From assembly GCF_032854445.1 (NCBI RefSeq), contig NC_088302.1, forward strand, positions 46,354,645 to 46,418,644: a stretch of 64,000 bases of DNA, read 5' to 3'. Numbering within the stretch: position 1 is the stretch's first letter; every line of letters begins with the position of its first letter. Source of the DNA: Liolophura sinensis. Lineage: Eukaryota > Mollusca > Polyplacophora > Chitonida > Chitonidae. The notes below the pieces were generated by a model that did not search any database, was not told the origin of the DNA, and saw nothing but the letters and a program-made list of their open reading frames with translations. Below, in pieces: positions 54,475 through 64,000 of the stretch. The position numbers were made by a program, and so were the translations under genes.

Positions 54475-55279
54475 TGTATATCACCTAAAGTTTAGCATAT
54501 TTCACATTTGGCTTGATTCTGATACAGACATTCCCCTTGTAGTGCCATACATAAGATTTTTTATGAAGTTTGATTAAATTTCTGTCAGCAAAACTTGATT
54601 TTTTGACAGAAAGTGTCATTTTATGACCTTAAAGTCTTTCCACAAGTGTATTTTTACATACCAAACTTAAGGTGAAATTCAGTAATTATAAATACAAATG
54701 CCCATCATCTGGCATTTATAACAGTTTTCGCTGAAGGAAACCTTGAATGAAATATTGTTGCTGTTTAGAAATTTGACATATTTACAGGTCTAAGAAACGA
54801 TTCCGTTCTTAACATTAGTTCAGCAAGGGACTGAAATTTAACACCCTTGGTGCATGTGTCGAAACTGACGATCCTATAAAAATAGTCTTGGGTATCCCTC
54901 CTAAAAAAAATCAAGCAAGTTTTAAAAACAACGTCTAACACAAATCACCAAAGAAGTAAGAAAGTATATAAAGTAAGAAATTAAGATGAATTGATGTAAA
55001 GATATTAAGCTGTGAACAATTTTAAATAATGCTGGAAATACGCAAGATATTACGCTATAATATGGTTATAGTGTTAACCAGCATCGGCATATTTGGATCT
55101 TGACTTAATATAGGGCATATAGGAGTCTTTCTAAGCAATTTTTGCCTTGCTCAAAACTTTCTTAGTTCCAGGGTGATTTGAGTTCAACGTTTTTTAGAAA
55201 GTTCAGCATTCAAATAATAGAATCGGTTTATCCATCAGCAAATAAGACAGACAATTTAAACGTAAAATCCGTGACCGCG
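54475..55279. other. Unassigned sequence
   Basis: No recognisable feature. Part of it may belong to the RT element whose coding remnant starts near 55280. Confidence 0.35.
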
Positions 55280-56880
55280 AACACCTCGCAGTCATGGTAG
55301 GAGGAAGTTCAATAGAAACATGATTCACAAACACGTTACAGTTAGCTATTTAGTGGGATTGTCGTATGACACAAATAGCATGCATGCTCTACGCACAGTA
55401 TTATATGCACTGCCACTGAATTTGCTAAAACAGGTAGTTCAAGACGTATCCAATAACATACACAATTTTAATGTTCCACCTCACCTTGTACGTCTGTGTC
55501 AAGACATATCGTATTTTCCATTGTATCGCCCTGTAACTACAATTGAAACTCAACACGATCGACTCTTTCTGAAGATAAAGTATTTAGACAGAGGCCTTGA
55601 TTTAATTAGCCTACTACGCATCTTTAATGAACCTGATGTTCGTAGTGCTGTGCCTAATTATTTTAATATCAAAGAGCTCCCTTGCATATCATATGATATA
55701 CAAAGTCTTTCGCTTCCAAAATTTTCAATTATTCCCAGGCCATCAAGGAGTTCGGTTTGGCGACGTAGGCCTGTACTTCTGGCGGCTATGACTGATTGTG
55801 AATCCTCAGTTTTTACCTCTGACAAATGTAAACATGTCCTGACTGGGGACTTTAATATTATTAAGAATCATGATCTAAGGAATCTCTTTGTGAGAGGTCC
55901 TAAGTATAGAGAAAAAAGAAATGTCAACATTAGATCTAACATAAAAAATATTATCTCGGCGCTTCAGGAATATGTTAAAAAATGGTCAAAACGGGAGAAA
56001 GTGGATTCTTTGGTACTTAACGATTGGCTCGAGATTGTCAAAAAAAGAAGTTTAGTTTAGCTTTACACCGTATAGGCATTCATGCTCTACCTAAAGTTAA
56101 ACTGTTCTGAAGGATCCCATTGTGCAAGAAACACTCGCTGACCTTCATAGTAAATTTGTCATCACTGGAGCAGACAAGGCTCCTAATAATGTCATCTTTA
56201 TTTGCAAGAATTATTATTATCAAATTCTTGTTCAAGAGTTATGTACATCTACAACAACATCCACATATTCTGCTACTACATATACTCTGAAGGAACTATT
56301 TAATAAACACAAAACCTTTCTTAAAGAAAGGCGCATAAATATACCTACCCGTCATACAGAAATACCACGACTTTACTGGATTCTTAAAATGCATAAATCC
56401 CCATACAAGGCTCAGTTTATTGCGGGTTCAAGAAGTTGTACCACCAAACTCTTGTCAACCCTACTTACGACAGCGTTACAAGAAGTAAAGTCATTTTGGA
56501 ATAAGTATTGTTGTGCCATAACAAAAAAAAAATTCAGATGTCAACTGCATATGGATTCTTAACAACTCCAAACGTCTTACAGGAGAACTTGATGCTCATA
56601 TGCATATACCGTACAAAGACGTATCCACATGGGATTTCTCTACTCTGTATACTACAATTCCTCACAAAAATTTTCTTGAAAGAATATCGTCGTTTCTCGG
56701 TGTTTACTAAAACAGGTAGCCGTTACATTAACGTCAGAAGCAATAAGGCTTTTTTTAGTTCTATTTATAAAGGTTACCACTCATGGGATGTTACATCATT
56801 TATTAATTTACTTGAATTTCTCGATCAATTGAATTGTGACCAACCACATAGACGGCGCTGTTATCCTTATGTACATATCT
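55280..56880 (+). pseudogene. Penelope-like-type reverse transcriptase remnant 2
   Basis: More of the N-terminal region survives here than in remnant 1. Frame 55320-56060 includes FLKIKYLDRGLDLISLLRIF, VRSAVPNYFNIKELPCISYD, HVLTGDFNIIKNHDLRNLF, RGPKYREKRNVNIRSN and YVKKWSKREKVDSLVL. After a stop and a shift, 56122-56562 reads LADLHSKFVITGADKAPNN, FICKNYYYQILVQEL, then LYWILKMHKSPYKAQFIAGS and TTALQEVKSFWNKYCCA. Another shift follows, then STWDFSTLYTTIPH and TGSRYINVRSNKAFFSS, and alignment is lost after ~56830. The RT palm motifs with catalytic Asp pairs are not found, so it is 3'-truncated. Same orientation and family as 50150-51130. Confidence 0.75.
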
Positions 56881-57044
56881 ATCGGGTACATGGTATTTAA
56901 CAACATAGATGGCTCTGATTGCCGAGTGTAACCGTCCATGTTGTAGATAGCTATTATCCAGATCAGCATGTCATGTGTAACATCATAGATGGCGCCACGT
57001 GTAGAATGAGATCCTTACTTATTAACGGGAAAGACGTAATCGTC
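56881..57044. other. Spacer with short repeated motif
   Basis: AACATAGATGGC occurs twice (near 56905 and 56982). Otherwise unassigned. Confidence 0.4.
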
Positions 57045-57325
57045 CGTTACTTTTGAATCACAATCTGTTCGGGTAAGGTCTGTAACGCTCGTCATTTTCG
57101 AACTGTATCTAATACCGCTTAACCTGGGGCTAGGGGCCGTAAAGGTAGCCATGCTCATCACATCTGCATGATGGCTTTATCAACAGTTGCAATCAAAGCG
57201 CGACTGAGATAACTTGTTTAATTGTTATTTGACCTGGAACTCATTCATGAACTACAAATTTGAACTTTGATATGGAATCCATGCCTGGAATATCCACTGT
57301 CTGCCCGGCATCATGGAACACTGAT
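57045..57325 (+). repeat. Dispersed repeat Rep5 copy
   Basis: It matches 35700-35960 over ~260 bp, including CCTGGAATATCCACTGTCTG at its end. Confidence 0.8.
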
Positions 57326-58899
57326 AACTGATTGCAACTGTTCATATATCCAACGTGTCGACTCAGCTGGATGTATACACATACCATGACAGATTCTGGA
57401 CCCTCCGTCCTTGTTCACATAGAAGAGACAATGGCATCGTAAAATCAGCATAGAAAAGGCTGGTTTAGTCATTAAAACACTGGACAGTAGTTTCTACTCG
57501 ATCTCCCAATACCAAAACCGTTAAAACCAGACGACTAACGTGTCGTAGACTCGATGACCTCTTGGCTCTCCTCTCCAGTGGAAAGTGAGTCAGTCTGTGC
57601 AAATGGAAACTCCTACAGCATCTCATAAATCTTTGGTTTGACATCGTCCGTGATTGGACTGAGGTGCCCTTTATACGAGAAGGACCAAGAGCAAAACAAG
57701 CCTAATGGAACATTTGTTATGAAAATTAAAGCTGGTTGACGAACTGTACAGGTCGATGTTTCGCAATACCGTGTTAGTGGGAAGTCTCACTCCACAACTG
57801 TGAATAAAAGATGACTGTGGTATTTATGTCTAACTAATGACTGCTTTGTACTCACAGGAAAAACTCGTGCACACAACAACAGGCATTATAATTGTTTGAA
57901 CGATTTCCCCTTCCTATAAGCAACCGCTGTACACTTTTAGAAGACGACAGTTCGTACCAAAAGATTAAAAGATGTCGTGTCACTGATAGAATTCCAAGTA
58001 CATGTGAACGCTCAGCGACTATTGCATGCGTTTAACACATATTGTGTAAATGTTTACACATTCAACATTTATAAGATGAGCTAAGGTATTTTTAATTGAA
58101 ATCTTTTACATTGCTAAAGTAACATTCAGTAAACATATACATGTTCAGGTACGGGTATATCCCACTCTCCACCCAAATACTGAACGTTTATTTTTGGCCA
58201 TGTTAGGCGCTTAGGTTTTTTAAATAATGTGTATTAAATCACTATTTTCCTAAAGCAAATAGACCTACTGCAGCATGCATGAATGGAGGCTACAAATCTA
58301 GGCTGCAACGTTTTGTGTAAATGTTTCAGTAAAAGTTTACCCGTGACCGGTAAAAGTTTACCAAGATAAATGTTAACATTCACATTACAAGAGTAACCGT
58401 TAACTTTTATGTAAAGTGGAACTTTACTCAGTGCAGCCCAGCTGCACCTATTCAGCAAAAGTTTACGAGAAAATTTTAACAGTAGAGCACAGATTTGAGG
58501 CCAATAGCATGGCTTCAGGAAGACGGAGCAAATAGGGGAATGAACTAGTTCTGTATATTTGAAATTTGCAAAACAGATGTATGTAATGTCAAAGTCGTGT
58601 ACATTTAATTCCAACACAAACCTTTGCACAGACACACATCTTGTTTCTTACACCTTACTGGTAAAAATAAAAACATTAACAGCTCCAATCTGTACATTAT
58701 ATGCCATGTGGCAAGACGTAGCAAATCGGATCCTTAATTATTTCGACCAGGTGGTCGTTTTGAAAAGCGAATCTCTTTTCATTGGAGCGTAAGATTACAA
58801 GTAACCATTCAGTACTATAAAGACACAATTATTTCGATAGGAATGGTCCCATTGCATTGATTTTCTTCCTGGCCTAGGTGAGAACAATGAATTGTATGT
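57326..58899. other. Mostly unassigned; isolated minisatellite-like unit near 57680
   Basis: TTATACGAGAAGGACCAAG with AGCAAAACAAGCCTAATG near 57671-57710 resembles one unit of the 46.7-49.3 kb array. A short palindromic cluster of GTAAAAGTTTACC lies at 58329-58360. Nothing else is recognised. Confidence 0.4.
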
Positions 58900-59570
58900 T
58901 CCGTCTTTCTTCAAAGACAAACTATTATTCGCCCAGAGAATGACACATTGAAGATGACCTGTCAGAATTCAGAATCTGCTAGGACGTATTATGATACAAT
59001 ATAGACTTGACATAATACCATGTGATCAATGCACTTGACAATAACCCGGGCTTGTCAGCTTACATAATATAATTAAAGACGTACAGCATAGAGGGTAAAA
59101 CCGCAACAGCGACGACAGTATGATAGCTGAAAAATGATCGAACGTAATCAATGAAATGCGGCCTCTTATCAGTTTACCTGAGTCAGGGTTTTATTCAAAC
59201 TGTTCATGTAAATGCATAAATAGTAGCAGTTTTCATGCCCCCTAGAACCAAGACCTACTTTAAAGCTTTAAGGTAGTTACACGTTCATATTTCTTCCGCG
59301 ATTCAGACCGTTATGTCACATTTGTGCCATAATATTCAGTTAACCCTGTACGATTTAAACACAAAAATGGGATATGACATTCTCCTGTCGAAGGTTCAAC
59401 AAGTTGAACATTACTTGATTACTGAAGACATGATAGTCCATATGGTGTGTACCAATTTACTAATGTTAGTTGCTTTCACGATTTCTCTGTACTGTGTAGC
59501 TGACGAGTTCTCTGTAAATATTGATTACATTAAGGAAAGTGCCTGAAACGTAAACAATGTAGACTAGACT
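58900..59570. repeat. Composite of Rep1 and Rep2 segments
   Basis: 59060-59260 is a plus-strand Rep2 copy (GTACAGCATAGAGGGTAAAA, CAGCGACGACAGTATGATAG). 59430-59570 is a minus-strand Rep1 segment (GTCCATATGGTGTGTACC). Confidence 0.65.
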
Positions 59571-60429
59571 GGTTTGTCTCGTTGTCCAATAAGTCGGTTT
59601 TAGCGGACTTTATACTCAAGGGTCACGTTTGCCAATGTTAACATTCCTCCATGTCAACCTGCCAAGACCTGCCTATTTATTCTTATCAATAAAAAAGAAG
59701 GAGCGTCTTTTGAATTTCAACATACCGGTTAATGTAGAAAGGAGACTTAGGGATATTCGGATCAGTGTCTAGAAGGTTGCTGGACACAGAATATTATTAA
59801 GACACTGTCAAATCAGATTTCTGTCAGCTGGACATTGTAACCACGCGTTCGTGAACAACCCTGAACACAGATTCTTTTGGTGACTATTATAGCATGCGTG
59901 AACCTAATTTATGAACAATTTCCACGACGGATGAATAGTATCCAAAGTGGTCTTTTCAATTGAACGATATAACAAGTGAAACTTCTAGTTCCCGAATAAC
60001 TTATCAGAAGGAAGGCTGAAAGGCATGACAGGTAGAAAACTTCTACAACTATCGTTCCAGGTACTGTTTTGCAGTAGCGTATTTTTTTTCATAAATCAGC
60101 GCTTGTTTTGATTTCAAGAGAAGTTGATTCTATGATAAGTGTGTAATCTTCCATGTATTAAGATACAAAACCTTAAACATGATAACTTAATTGATAGCCG
60201 GAAACTGACATCGGAATGTACTGAAATTACTGTCTGATCTGAAAAAAAATCCAAAAAGGTAAGTCTGTGGATAAAACATGGATCGTTTTCTATACAGGAA
60301 TATTCTCACACATATATCTTCAATCGACATTTCTACCTGAATTGCTTTGGATGCTGAGTTTGTACTTAATTAAAAACTGTATTAACACCTTGCAATATTT
60401 TTGATACACTAGCAAAATTTCAATTAGTT
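59571..60429. other. Unassigned sequence
   Basis: No recognisable feature. Confidence 0.35.
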
Positions 60430-61560
60430 GTCCATAAAACCTTGTACATTTCTTTACTAAGTTATTTTAGGCTTTGCACAATGTTGCACAAAGCTGACGT
60501 ACACTGACAGAGAACAAAAAATGTGTGAAATATATCTCTTCCAGGCTGAAACAAGAGTCGCCTGTAACATACATGTTTTACTCATCGAAAGAATGGAATG
60601 TTTGTCTCCATTGCCTTGTTCTAAAATGATTTCTAGTATGAGCATCAAAGACTAATCACCAAACAGGTTAACAGGGTAGTGCTATTGTCAACGTGTTACT
60701 GACAGGTATATCATATGTGCTATTTACATCGTGTCATTAGTTTACTTTTTTGGAAAAAATATTTTTTTTCTAGACTTTCTCACAATGGATGAATTCACAT
60801 GTCTTCTATGGCTAAACTATGTTCCATATTTATCTTTCAGCCTGTATGCATGCAATACCATACTGCCTCGGAGAAAGTCAACAATGTTTTTAGATTTCGT
60901 CAGACTTAAAAAGTTAAGGTAGTGTATGTGTTTTGACATAAATATTGATACTGTTTGGAATGTTGACATGTTTTTTAAATCTAAGACGCGATTTGATTAG
61001 GATACATTGATTACCTGTCTGAAATATTGTTAGCTGCCAGAGCCATATTCACAAGCGTGTAATCGTCGGCTTGCTGGTGACAGGCATCGGATGAAATGAG
61101 CAGCATGTTGTCGATAATCCACAATAGATTTTCACAAGTATAGACAGCAAAATATTAGGGTTTCACAGTATGACCTTTGCTCAAACAGGTAACCACTCTC
61201 ACATCAATGACGACACTTTGGAACTTTGGTCGGTTGAAACTACCTACAGACCTTACAACTGGGTCAAATGATCGAGCGCTGTTCCCCTTTCCCGGGAAAC
61301 TGAGGACAGTAGGTTTGAAGGTCAAAGGTTGTAGGTCACGATCGAAAACTTTAAGAATTCGTTTATATGAGAGACCTTGTGAGAAAATAAAGAACTTGAT
61401 GAATTTAAACTCTGGACGTCTTTGACAAAGTTCACAGAAAATGTGATGTAAACAAATCCACTACACTTACGAGAGTTATAGTTTCGTTTATTTTAACGGC
61501 AATTTGTGGGCAGCTGACAAGTGAAGCGGTTTTTGGACGCTCTGCGGTTAACTTTTGTTA
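60430..61560 (-). repeat. Rep1-related segment, minus strand
   Basis: GTCCATAAAACCTTGTACAT, TATTGATACTGTTTGGAATG, GATGAAATGAGCAGCATG, GTATGACCTTTGCTCAAACAG align with 42830-43240 and 44230-44480. Confidence 0.6.
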
Positions 61561-61849
61561 CTCGGTTTATTCGTTTTGAAGGAATTGTATCGTGGCGCAA
61601 CTTTGCAATTACATCAGGACATCAAGTTTTTGTTTTTAACTGCTTTTGCTAAAAATACCTCGTCCTGGATCCATGATGACGATTTTTTGTCTCCCAAAAC
61701 GGCACGTTCGACCTTAGTCATGGTAATCCCATTGTTTTTATAAAAATGTGGCATGTGGCTCATAAGAGATGTACTGCGTTGGAGTATCCGGTTAGTTTCA
61801 AGGAAATATTATTGAAATTTTATATACCATAAAAAGGGTATTCGTATTG
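61561..61849. other. Unassigned sequence
   Basis: Nothing recognisable. Confidence 0.35.
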
Positions 61850-62225
61850 TTGCCTGGTTTCTGAATATTAATTAAGAAAAGGGCATTATTGAAACTTCAG
61901 GAAATGTCTTGTGTTGCACTCTCATTGCGCTTTTTTGAAGAAATTTTGAAGTAGCTCTTGAGAAAAACGTCCCAAAGGAATTTCGTGAAAATAAAACAGG
62001 CCTTTACCCAATGTTAATTGACGCAATGTTTAACTTCAGGCTTTCATGTGTTCAAGCGCACAGGGAGTTTGACTTTATCTATATCTATGCGCAACTTTTA
62101 TTTTTTGCGTTTCTTTCATTTTAGCAGTGCAAGTATGATACATACTTCCTACAATGTGACAGGCCTTATATGCCGCATCTGTATCATACAACGTTCACTT
62201 GTACTTGCTTTACCTTGCGATATAC
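61850..62225 (+). repeat. Dispersed repeat Rep3 copy
   Basis: ACTTCAGGCTTTCATGTGTT, AAGCGCACAGGGAGTTTGAC and CTTGCTTTACCTTGCGA match 45775-45960. Confidence 0.55.
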
Positions 62226-64000
62226 AGCTGACACGTGGGTCTTGGAGTATTAGAGCACCATGTTGTAAAGCATGGAATTTTCTGGGTTATTGACAACCTT
62301 CCTTCGCAGTTGGTATCGATGTATTTATTTTGGTCAGAACCACATGAAGGGATGTCGACTGGCAACAGTGTCAGTGCTATGCCTCGTATATCAGCACAAG
62401 TAGGAACCATATCATGACCGCGAAGTTGTACAAATTTGGTACCATAATGGGTTTAGTTTTCTAATATCTCTTTTCGCCTACATTCTCATTATAAGCCAAA
62501 TGTATGACCAGTTAAGATAATTTATACCTGTTCGCGTGGGTGTAGTCCAACAGACACATTGGATATCTCTGGGAAATAAATGACTTGTGAATCAAAAAGA
62601 ATTCCTCAAATTCATCATTCTAACCCGATTTGTCCAGCAGCATATCTTGAGACGCCATCATTCCATAGAAGCCGGCTATGTTACCAGCGCGACAGAAAAT
62701 CTAGACGCGACACAGAAACGTAATGTACCAAGGAGCTATTGGAATCAGCTTTTTGAAGTCATGTGAAAGGCGTATGTCTAGTTCATTTGTACGTCTTCAG
62801 GCGCTTTCTATTATAGAACAAATAATTTCCATAAAATTAACACCTCTTAAGCAGCATCGCCTAAGTTTTGAGTAGTTCTCAAACCTATGCTGCCTAATAA
62901 TTTGCTATTATCATCACTGCATTTTTTAAGTCTAATTCTGCTTGATCCATGGAACTGTGTTTGAATTCCTGACAGCGTCAGTCAAGGATGGAATCTCTGT
63001 TCTCCATCACGACATATTACTCCATTCTCAGTCATACCAGAATTCTCGCGTGATTAGACCCACGGCCAATCTGAGAACCACACTCTGTCATCAAACACAT
63101 GAACCTATCATGGGTTCTTTTGTTAGATATCTGAATGGCGATTTTATCGGGTTTACGGCAGTTACTCTGAGGGGATTAGATGAGTTAAGAGGAATGAATG
63201 ATTACGGCTTACTGGACGCAGGTTCCTTGACTGGCAGTATTTCCGTCGTATCATGGAAAGAGCAAATATAAGACAACCGGAGGATGCCTTAAATGTGCCT
63301 AATCAAATTCCTCGGTGTTTTCTCAGCTGTGTACTACTTTTCACCGAGGTTGAAGGTCTAGCATAAAGTGAGTAGTTCAAAGAAGCAGTCATATCATGAC
63401 CGTGATGACATCCAGTGTCGTCATAAGTCACCCTGTAACAACGATGGTGGATGCTGTGTTGCAAGGGCGGTGTTTAGCATCTCTCGGGAATCTGCCTGTC
63501 CAGGAATGTCCAGTGGTATCGTCTAATTCATCCAGACATTATAAGCCTACGTCTTTGCTGGAATTGGGCGCGTAGTAATACTCGGGTTGCTTTGAAGGGT
63601 GTGGTTAAAAACGGCTAACATATATATGTTGACGGGGGCTTGAACATTTGTTATGGTTGATGATTAATTGATTGATTAAAGTCTTACTCAAGAATTTTTC
63701 ACGTTTTTCTATTGGTTGAGGGAAATGGAGTTCCCAGGGTAAAACACTGACTAATTTGCTCAGACTTGCACAGCATACTGGTGGAAAACAAGTGGTCTTG
63801 AACGAAGACAGCGCAGACAGCCTTACGAGCGCCGTCCATTACTTATTATTTCTAAGGCCACAAGAACAGTGAGAGTTACTCTATAAATTCGCCTTCCAAG
63901 ACCGGGACAGTTTCTTCCACCTTGGCTGACTCGTTGCGCTTTTTGCCAGTAGTTTCCAACCATATTATTTTTCTCCTTGTTTAACGTTATACTTCATAAT
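62226..64000. other. Unassigned; SINE-A-like tail near 63685
   Basis: A 109-codon frame at 62942-63271 has no recognisable motif and I do not call it a gene. GATTAAAGTCTTACTCAAGA with TTTTTCACG near 63677-63703 is a minus-strand SINE-A tail remnant. The remainder is unrecognised. Confidence 0.4.

Noticed and set aside
62942-63271. 109-codon frame as a host exon
   Set aside because: No recognisable domain and no supporting splice or conservation evidence from sequence alone.

Overview
This is a 64 kb stretch of animal nuclear DNA. It is AT-rich and built almost entirely of transposable elements, decayed repeats and minisatellites. I recognise no host gene, rRNA or functional tRNA gene. The two tRNA-derived SINE families carry tails (TTGAGTACGGCGTAAAAC and TTGAGTACGACGTTAAAC followed by CACTCACTCAC) that, from general knowledge, suggest a lophotrochozoan, probably a marine mollusc. 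That assignment is inference, not something the sequence proves.

The best-preserved region, 3265-15451, is a head-to-tail pair of Ty3/Gypsy-type LTR retrotransposons laid out LTR1-body A-LTR2-body B-LTR3, bounded by one 4-bp direct repeat (GTAT). Their pol order is Gag-protease-integrase-reverse transcriptase-RNase H. That is the Ty1/copia order carried by Gypsy-type sequences, as described for GMR1-like elements, and Gag has a SCAN-like segment that fits the same lineage. Body A has lost its Gag start codon, has two 1-base frameshifts and carries Gly in place of the third integrase catalytic residue. Body B is one 1310-codon frame with an intact D,D35E integrase, but an 888/889-base deletion removes its reverse transcriptase core. 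The shared middle LTR is a mosaic: its first ~150 bases match LTR1 and the rest matches LTR3, with one switch point.

From 15452 to about 20390 lie a TA/TG-rich microsatellite and a decayed L1/Tx1-type LINE. The LINE is interrupted by a minus-strand Gag fragment of another SCAN-type Gypsy element. From 20.4 to 46 kb there are long, diverged non-coding repeat families, named Rep1 to Rep6 here. They include a large inverted pair (21.6-25.9 kb against 42.0-44.8 kb) and a direct pair (34.4-36.3 against 38.85-40.3 kb). Into these are inserted SINEs with target-site duplications, MITE-like elements, a Tc1/mariner-type deletion derivative (29.85-30.1 kb) and minisatellites with 44-bp and 53-bp units. 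Region 46.7-49.3 kb is a GC-richer array of 32-bp and 59-bp units with a ~1.4 kb higher-order repeat. From 49.7 kb to the end there are two decayed reverse transcriptase genes of a Penelope-like type (50.1-51.1 and 55.3-56.9 kb), a recent 119-bp tandem duplication, more Rep1/Rep2/Rep3/Rep5 copies and unassigned sequence.

The parts interact as layers. Old repeats were targets for SINEs and MITEs, and paralogous repeat copies in the same window preserve the empty sites. Short segments of two dispersed repeats were later amplified into tandem arrays. Repeat boundaries are approximate because they were drawn by eye.
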